The notes below the pieces were generated by a model. The model searched no databases. It was not told the DNA's origin and was given only the letters and a program-made list of their open reading frames with translations. From positions 1-9,689 of the forward strand of contig PWQF01000233.1 in the NCBI GenBank assembly GCA_003556865.1: a stretch of 9,689 nt of DNA, read 5' to 3'. This DNA comes from Elusimicrobiota bacterium (GTDB lineage Bacteria > CG03 > SLGR01 > PWQF01). Positions 6,198 through 9,689 of this stretch are shown piece by piece. How positions within the stretch are numbered: the first letter of the stretch is position 1; the number at the start of each line of letters is the position of its first letter. The position numbers and the translations under genes are program-made.

Positions 6198-6230
6198 CCC
6201 CCTGAACGCATAGCGGTGATTTTACTGTAA

Positions 6231-7316
6231 ATGGAGTCAGTATTTGTTGTTAAGGTAGGGACCAATATCCTTACCGGTGCTGATGGCATTCTTGATGCTA
6301 AAAATATAAAAAGGCTTGCGGCGGAAACCAATGAAATAATTGAAGCCGGCCTGAAAGTCATCATAGTCAGTTCCGGCGCAGTAGGTGCCGGGTGCGGCTC
6401 CATGGGTATTCTTCCTGACAAGCTGAGCTTAAGTCAAAAACAGGCAATGGCAAGCATAGGACAGACCAGCCTTATGGAAGCTTACGCCGGGGCCTTTTCC
6501 CTTTACGGGAAAAAAGTAGGACAGATACTTCTCACCTCTTCGGATTTTTCAGACCGGAAAAGTTATTTAAATATACGCAACACACTCTTTGCCCTGCTTA
6601 AGATGAAAGTTATTCCTGTCGTTAACGAAAACGACAGTGTTGCCGCAGATGAAATAAAAGTCGGGGACAATGACCGCCTGGCGGCGCTTGTGGCCTCTAA
6701 AATAGGGGCTGAAAAACTTATATTGCTCAGTAATATTAAAGGCTTTATGGATAGTGAAGGCCGGGTAATAAAAGAGATAAAAAAGATAGACAGCCGAATT
6801 ACATCGCTGGTTAAAAAAAAGATTTCCAGGTACGGCGTGGGGGGGATGGAGACCAAGCTGGAGGCGGCCAAAATTTTTTCCAGGCTATGCGGGGGAGATA
6901 CTTATTTAACCGACGGAAGAACCCCCGGGGTTTTAAAAGAGATTTTAACAGGCGCAAATCCCGGGACCGTTTTTAAGTCTTCGGGAGCGGGGCTAAAGTG
7001 CAGAAAGAGATGGATTGCGCAGGGAATCCGGGCATCCGGCTCCCTGGTTCTTGACCGGGGGGCGGTGAAGGCATTAAAAGATTCTAATGCCTCTCTTCTG
7101 CCGGTGGGCATAAAGGAAGTTAAGGGGAACTTTGCGGTAGGAGACAAGGTTAACTGCCTGGACGGGCAGGGCAGGATAATAGCCCGGGGCCTGGTAAACT
7201 TTTCTTCTAAGGAGTTAAGAAAAATAAAAGGCAAAAATACAGCAGAGATAAAAAAAATACCGGGATGGAAAAATTATGATGAAGCTATTCACCGGGATAA
7301 TATGGTCGCGGAATAA
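6231..7316 (+). CDS. proB: Glutamate 5-kinase (first step of proline synthesis)
   Basis: It phosphorylates L-glutamate with ATP to gamma-glutamyl phosphate in the cytoplasm. The 361-aa length fits the two-domain bacterial form. The amino acid kinase domain (about 1-245) has VVKVGTN (Lys8), VSSGAVGAG (47-55), VNENDSV (131-137), VGDNDRLAA (144-152) and GVGGMETK (202-209). A C-terminal PUA domain (about 260-345) begins after the RKRWI linker. Proline feedback inhibition is usual for the family. Two nucleotide-site blocks differ slightly from E. coli: LLSNIKG (165-171) replaces LLTDQKG, and GVGGM replaces GTGGM. GGTGAT (6214-6219) serves as a modest ribosome site 11 bases upstream. proA follows after 15 bases, so substrate hand-over between the two enzymes is supported by coexpression. 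Confidence 0.96.
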   Translation: MESVFVVKVGTNILTGADGILDAKNIKRLAAETNEIIEAGLKVIIVSSGAVGAGCGSMGILPDKLSLSQKQAMASIGQTSLMEAYAGAFSLYGKKVGQILLTSSDFSDRKSYLNIRNTLFALLKMKVIPVVNENDSVAADEIKVGDNDRLAALVASKIGAEKLILLSNIKGFMDSEGRVIKEIKKIDSRITSLVKKKISRYGVGGMETKLEAAKIFSRLCGGDTYLTDGRTPGVLKEILTGANPGTVFKSSGAGLKCRKRWIAQGIRASGSLVLDRGAVKALKDSNASLLPVGIKEVKGNFAVGDKVNCLDGQGRIIARGLVNFSSKELRKIKGKNTAEIKKIPGWKNYDEAIHRDNMVAE

Positions 7317-7331
7317 AAAGGGGAGATAAGT

Positions 7332-8606
7332 ATGGATAATAACAGCAATAAAAGGGAAAAGCAGGAAATGGTTTTCAATATAGCTTTAAATGCTCTTAAA
7401 GCCGGAAGAAGGCTCAGGGAGGTAAGCAGCGCAGATAAGGTGGATGCCCTGAAAAAGATTGCAGATATTTTAGAGGAGAAAAGTGAAGATATAAGGTTTA
7501 GAAATGAGATTGATGTGGAGGCTGCCAAACAGGATGGTTTAGGAAAGGCCCTTATAGACCGCCTTGTACTTGATGATAAGAGGATAAAGGCAATGACGGA
7601 GGGTGTCCGGGAGGTGGCGGATATGGAAGACCCTGTGGGCAAAATCCTTGAAACAAAAAGCCGGCCCAGCGGACTTGAAATTGAGAAAATAAGCATTCCT
7701 CTTGGAGTGATAGCTATGATATATGAATCCAGACCGAATGTGACCGCCGATGCGGCCGCCCTTTGCCTGAAGTCATCTAATGCGGTGATACTAAGGGGAG
7801 GTACTGAGGCCTTAAACAGCAACCTGGCAATAGGGCATCATATAAGAGAGGCCCTTAAGGATTCTCCCCTGCCTCAAGACGCGGTTCAGGTAATTGATGA
7901 TACTGACAGGGAAATAGTTGATTACCTTGTTACCATGAAAGGACTGGTGGATGTTGTTATTCCCCGGGGCAGCGAGAAAATGATAAATGAGGTTTCAAAA
8001 AAAAGTTCTGTTCCGGTTATAGGCCACGGAAAGGGGCTTTGTCATATATACGTGGATAGTTCTGCCCTCCCTGATATGGCCGTGCGTATTGTTTATAATG
8101 CAAAAGTACAGAGGCCGGGTGTATGTAATGCCGTGGAAACAGTTATTATTCATTCCCAGTCTGCTCCCCGGATACTGCCTTTAATATGCCGTAAGCTGGA
8201 GGAGGCGGGGGTAGAGCTCCGAGGAGATGAAAAGGCCAGGGAAATATGCTCAATGAGGGAGGCTGTAAAGGAAGACTGGTCAACTGAATATCTGGATCTC
8301 ATATTATCAGTGAAAATTGTGGATTCCCTTCAGGAAGCAATAGATCATATAGAAAGGTATGGCTCAAGGCATAGCGACGCCATAATTACGGAAGATGAAG
8401 ATTCGCGGAATAAATTTTTTTCGGCAGTGGACTCATCCTGTCTTTATCATAATGCCTCTACCCGTTTTACAGACGGGGCCCAGATGGGACTCGGGGCGGA
8501 AATAGGGATATCAAACCAGAAGCTTCATGCCCGGGGGCCTATGGGGCTTAAGGAGCTTACTTCTTATAAATATCTTCTTAGGGGTAAAGGCCTGGTAAGG
8601 GAATAA
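7332..8606 (+). CDS. proA: Glutamate-5-semialdehyde dehydrogenase (gamma-glutamyl phosphate reductase)
   Basis: It reduces gamma-glutamyl phosphate with NADPH to glutamate-5-semialdehyde, which cyclises to pyrroline-5-carboxylate; the last enzyme, ProC, is not in the window. The 424-aa protein belongs to the aldehyde dehydrogenase superfamily. The catalytic cysteine is Cys265 in VQRPGVCNAVET. Other family blocks are YESRPNVTADAAALC with ILRGGTEA, VIPRGSEKMI, GKGLCHIYVD, NASTRFTDGAQMGLGAEIG and HARGPMGLKELTSYKY. All expected motifs are intact. A strong GGGGAG site (7320-7325) is six bases before the ATG. The start is supported by the usual N-terminal length ahead of the NIALNALKAGRRL helix. 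Confidence 0.97.
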   Translation: MDNNSNKREKQEMVFNIALNALKAGRRLREVSSADKVDALKKIADILEEKSEDIRFRNEIDVEAAKQDGLGKALIDRLVLDDKRIKAMTEGVREVADMEDPVGKILETKSRPSGLEIEKISIPLGVIAMIYESRPNVTADAAALCLKSSNAVILRGGTEALNSNLAIGHHIREALKDSPLPQDAVQVIDDTDREIVDYLVTMKGLVDVVIPRGSEKMINEVSKKSSVPVIGHGKGLCHIYVDSSALPDMAVRIVYNAKVQRPGVCNAVETVIIHSQSAPRILPLICRKLEEAGVELRGDEKAREICSMREAVKEDWSTEYLDLILSVKIVDSLQEAIDHIERYGSRHSDAIITEDEDSRNKFFSAVDSSCLYHNASTRFTDGAQMGLGAEIGISNQKLHARGPMGLKELTSYKYLLRGKGLVRE

Positions 8607-8617
8607 AATAAAAAGAT

Positions 8618-9181
8618 ATGAGTTATATCCTGTTCGGGGGGCTTTTTGATCCCCCGCATAAGGGCCATATGGAGATAGCCCGCTCGGCTTTAAGGGAAAC
8701 AGCTGCCGATAAAGTTTACTGGCTTCCTTCCCGCATACCCCCCCACAGGTCAAAGGGGGTTCTTTCCGGGGCAGAAAGGATGGAGATTCTTAGTGAATGG
8801 CTTGATTTAAAAAATAGTATGGAGCCCTGCTCAGCGGAGCTTAAAGAAGGGCATTCGGGCTATACTATTGAGACTGTTAAGCTTTTCAGGAAAAAAAAGA
8901 AAAATGAGAAATCTTATCTTTTAATAGGTTCGGATGAGGCGGAAAAATTTACCCGGTGGAACAAATGGAGAAGGATTCTTAACCTGACTGATATACTGGT
9001 GGGAAAACGTTCTTCTTCAGTTAATATTCCAAAAGAAGTAAAAGCAAAGGTTCTTGATAATAAAGTACTAAATATATCTTCTGCCGGTATCAGGAGTAAA
9101 CTTAAAAGAGGTGAAGATGTCTCCGGGGAGCTTGCCCCCCCGGTGTATGAAATCATAAGAAGAAGAGGTTTTTATATATGA
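8618..9181 (+). CDS. nadD: Nicotinate-nucleotide adenylyltransferase
   Basis: It joins nicotinate mononucleotide and ATP to give deamido-NAD and pyrophosphate, a shared step of de novo and salvage NAD synthesis. The 187-aa protein is a nucleotidyltransferase of the HxGH family: GGLFDPPHKGHMEIA holds His14 and His17, and ISSAGIRSKL (153-162) is the ISSTxIR motif that binds ATP phosphates. LIGSDEAEKFTRWNKW (102-117) corresponds to the GAD.....W block. LPSRIPPHRSKG is the substrate loop. The gene starts 11 bases after proA with no strong ribosome site nearby (GTAAGGGAA at 8595-8603 is 14 bases away), so it may depend on translation of proA. Its TGA overlaps the next ATG. No yqeK-type HD phosphatase gene, common next to nadD in Firmicutes, is present. 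Confidence 0.95.
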   Translation: MSYILFGGLFDPPHKGHMEIARSALRETAADKVYWLPSRIPPHRSKGVLSGAERMEILSEWLDLKNSMEPCSAELKEGHSGYTIETVKLFRKKKKNEKSYLLIGSDEAEKFTRWNKWRRILNLTDILVGKRSSSVNIPKEVKAKVLDNKVLNISSAGIRSKLKRGEDVSGELAPPVYEIIRRRGFYI

Positions 9182-9689
9182 AGGAAAGAAAAATAGCGCG
9201 GATAATTTTTTTCTCTTTTTTAGCTTTATTAAGTTTTTCCTATATTGCTTTTACCGCGTTCAGCCCCTTAAAGATGAAAATTCTTTCCGGACAGCGCATA
9301 AATATAATTCTTCTGGGAGTAAGCGAGATTGACCACACAAGGATGGCGGAGGTAATAAAGCTTTTCAGCTATGAGCCGGAAACAGGTTTTCTTGATCTTC
9401 TTTCCATACCCAGGGATACCAGGGTAGAGATGAGAGGCAGCATGGACAAGATAAACGCTGCCAATGTCTACGGCGGTCCCGAACTGGCCGTGGAAACTGT
9501 GGAGGACTTCTTGAACATCAATATTGACCACTATATAATAGTTAACTTCAACGTATTCAGGGAAATAATCGACCTGGTAGGCGGTATTGAGGTGGATGTC
9601 CCCATACGTATGTACAATCAAAGCGAAAGTATAGACCTTCAGCCGGGACTCCAGGTATTGGACGGAGATGAGGCTTTAGGTTATGTCCG
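9178..9689 (+). CDS. LytR-CpsA-Psr (LCP) family protein, 5' part (3' end outside window)
   Basis: 170 complete codons are visible before the window ends. Residues 1-8 are basic, residues 9-28 form a single membrane anchor, and the rest would lie outside the cell. LCP blocks are INIILLGV (41-48), LLSIPRDTRVE (74-84), DKINAANVYGG (90-100), IDHYIIVNFNVF (116-127), IIDLVGGIEVDVP (130-142) and DLQPGLQVLDGDEALGYV (153-170). LCP proteins transfer polyprenyl-linked glycopolymers to peptidoglycan or related acceptors. The Arg79 and Arg82 region is intact, but the usual Asp of LLGxD is Ser49 and the usual RSDT block reads RMAEV (55-59). The ATG overlaps the nadD stop (ATGA), and AGAGG (9164-9168) lies nine bases upstream. 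nadD next to an LCP gene is a common order in Gram-positive bacteria. Confidence 0.92.
   Translation, partial: MKERKIARIIFFSFLALLSFSYIAFTAFSPLKMKILSGQRINIILLGVSEIDHTRMAEVIKLFSYEPETGFLDLLSIPRDTRVEMRGSMDKINAANVYGGPELAVETVEDFLNINIDHYIIVNFNVFREIIDLVGGIEVDVPIRMYNQSESIDLQPGLQVLDGDEALGYV

Noticed and set aside
7289..7822. Long open frame on the minus strand (177 codons) across the start of proA
   Set aside because: It lies opposite the conserved proA and proB ends, its translation is a low-complexity Ser/Leu/Ile mix with no family resemblance, and it has no ribosome site.
9268..9621. 117-codon minus-strand frame opposite the LCP gene
   Set aside because: The plus strand carries clear LCP motifs over the same bases; the antisense product resembles nothing.

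Overview
The window reads as a chromosomal, mostly housekeeping segment from a bacterium of moderate-to-low GC with heavy use of ATA (Ile) and AGG/AGA (Arg) codons. The order radical-SAM-linked DUF2344 gene, rng, (insert), rplU, rpmA, proB, proA, nadD, LCP gene is a rearranged form of the cluster DUF2344-rng-rplU-rpmA-obgE-proB-proA-nadD-lytR known from Actinobacteria and Firmicutes. L27 lacks the cleavable N-terminal extension of Firmicutes and no prp gene lies between rplU and rpmA. With the LCP protein, this suggests a Gram-positive-type lineage outside the Bacilli/Clostridia mainstream, perhaps a deep, AT-leaning actinobacterial relative. That placement is inference. No mobile element, CRISPR array, tRNA or rRNA was seen.

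Layout. Bases 1-1934 (+) hold the 3' part of a DUF2344 gene and a complete RNase G gene, ending at a weak hairpin. At 1980-2648 (-) a polytopic DUF1614 membrane protein converges on rng and diverges from the next unit. At 2781-5073 (+), behind a recognisable promoter, lie a Cas4/AddB-like PD-(D/E)XK nuclease with a four-Cys iron-sulfur signature and, one base downstream, a PIN-PhoH ATPase. This pair ends at terminator-like hairpins. At 5139 a good sigma-70-type promoter starts a tightly packed unit: PCC/DUF296 protein, L21, L27, ProB, ProA, NadD and an LCP-family protein cut off by the window edge. ATGA stop/start overlaps couple PCC to rplU and nadD to the LCP gene.

Functional themes. RNase G, the PIN-PhoH protein and the nuclease are nucleic-acid processing factors. 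L21 and L27 are 50S subunit proteins. ProB and ProA are the first two steps of proline synthesis. NadD is the adenylylation step of NAD synthesis. The LCP protein would attach glycopolymers to the cell envelope.

The most notable points are the absence of obgE from its usual place between rpmA and proB, the four-gene block between rng and rplU, a PCC-domain gene translationally coupled to rplU, the nuclease/PIN-PhoH pair, and an LCP protein that appears to lack both usual metal-binding aspartates. Most of the window is ordinary, and no clearly new defence or mobile system is visible.
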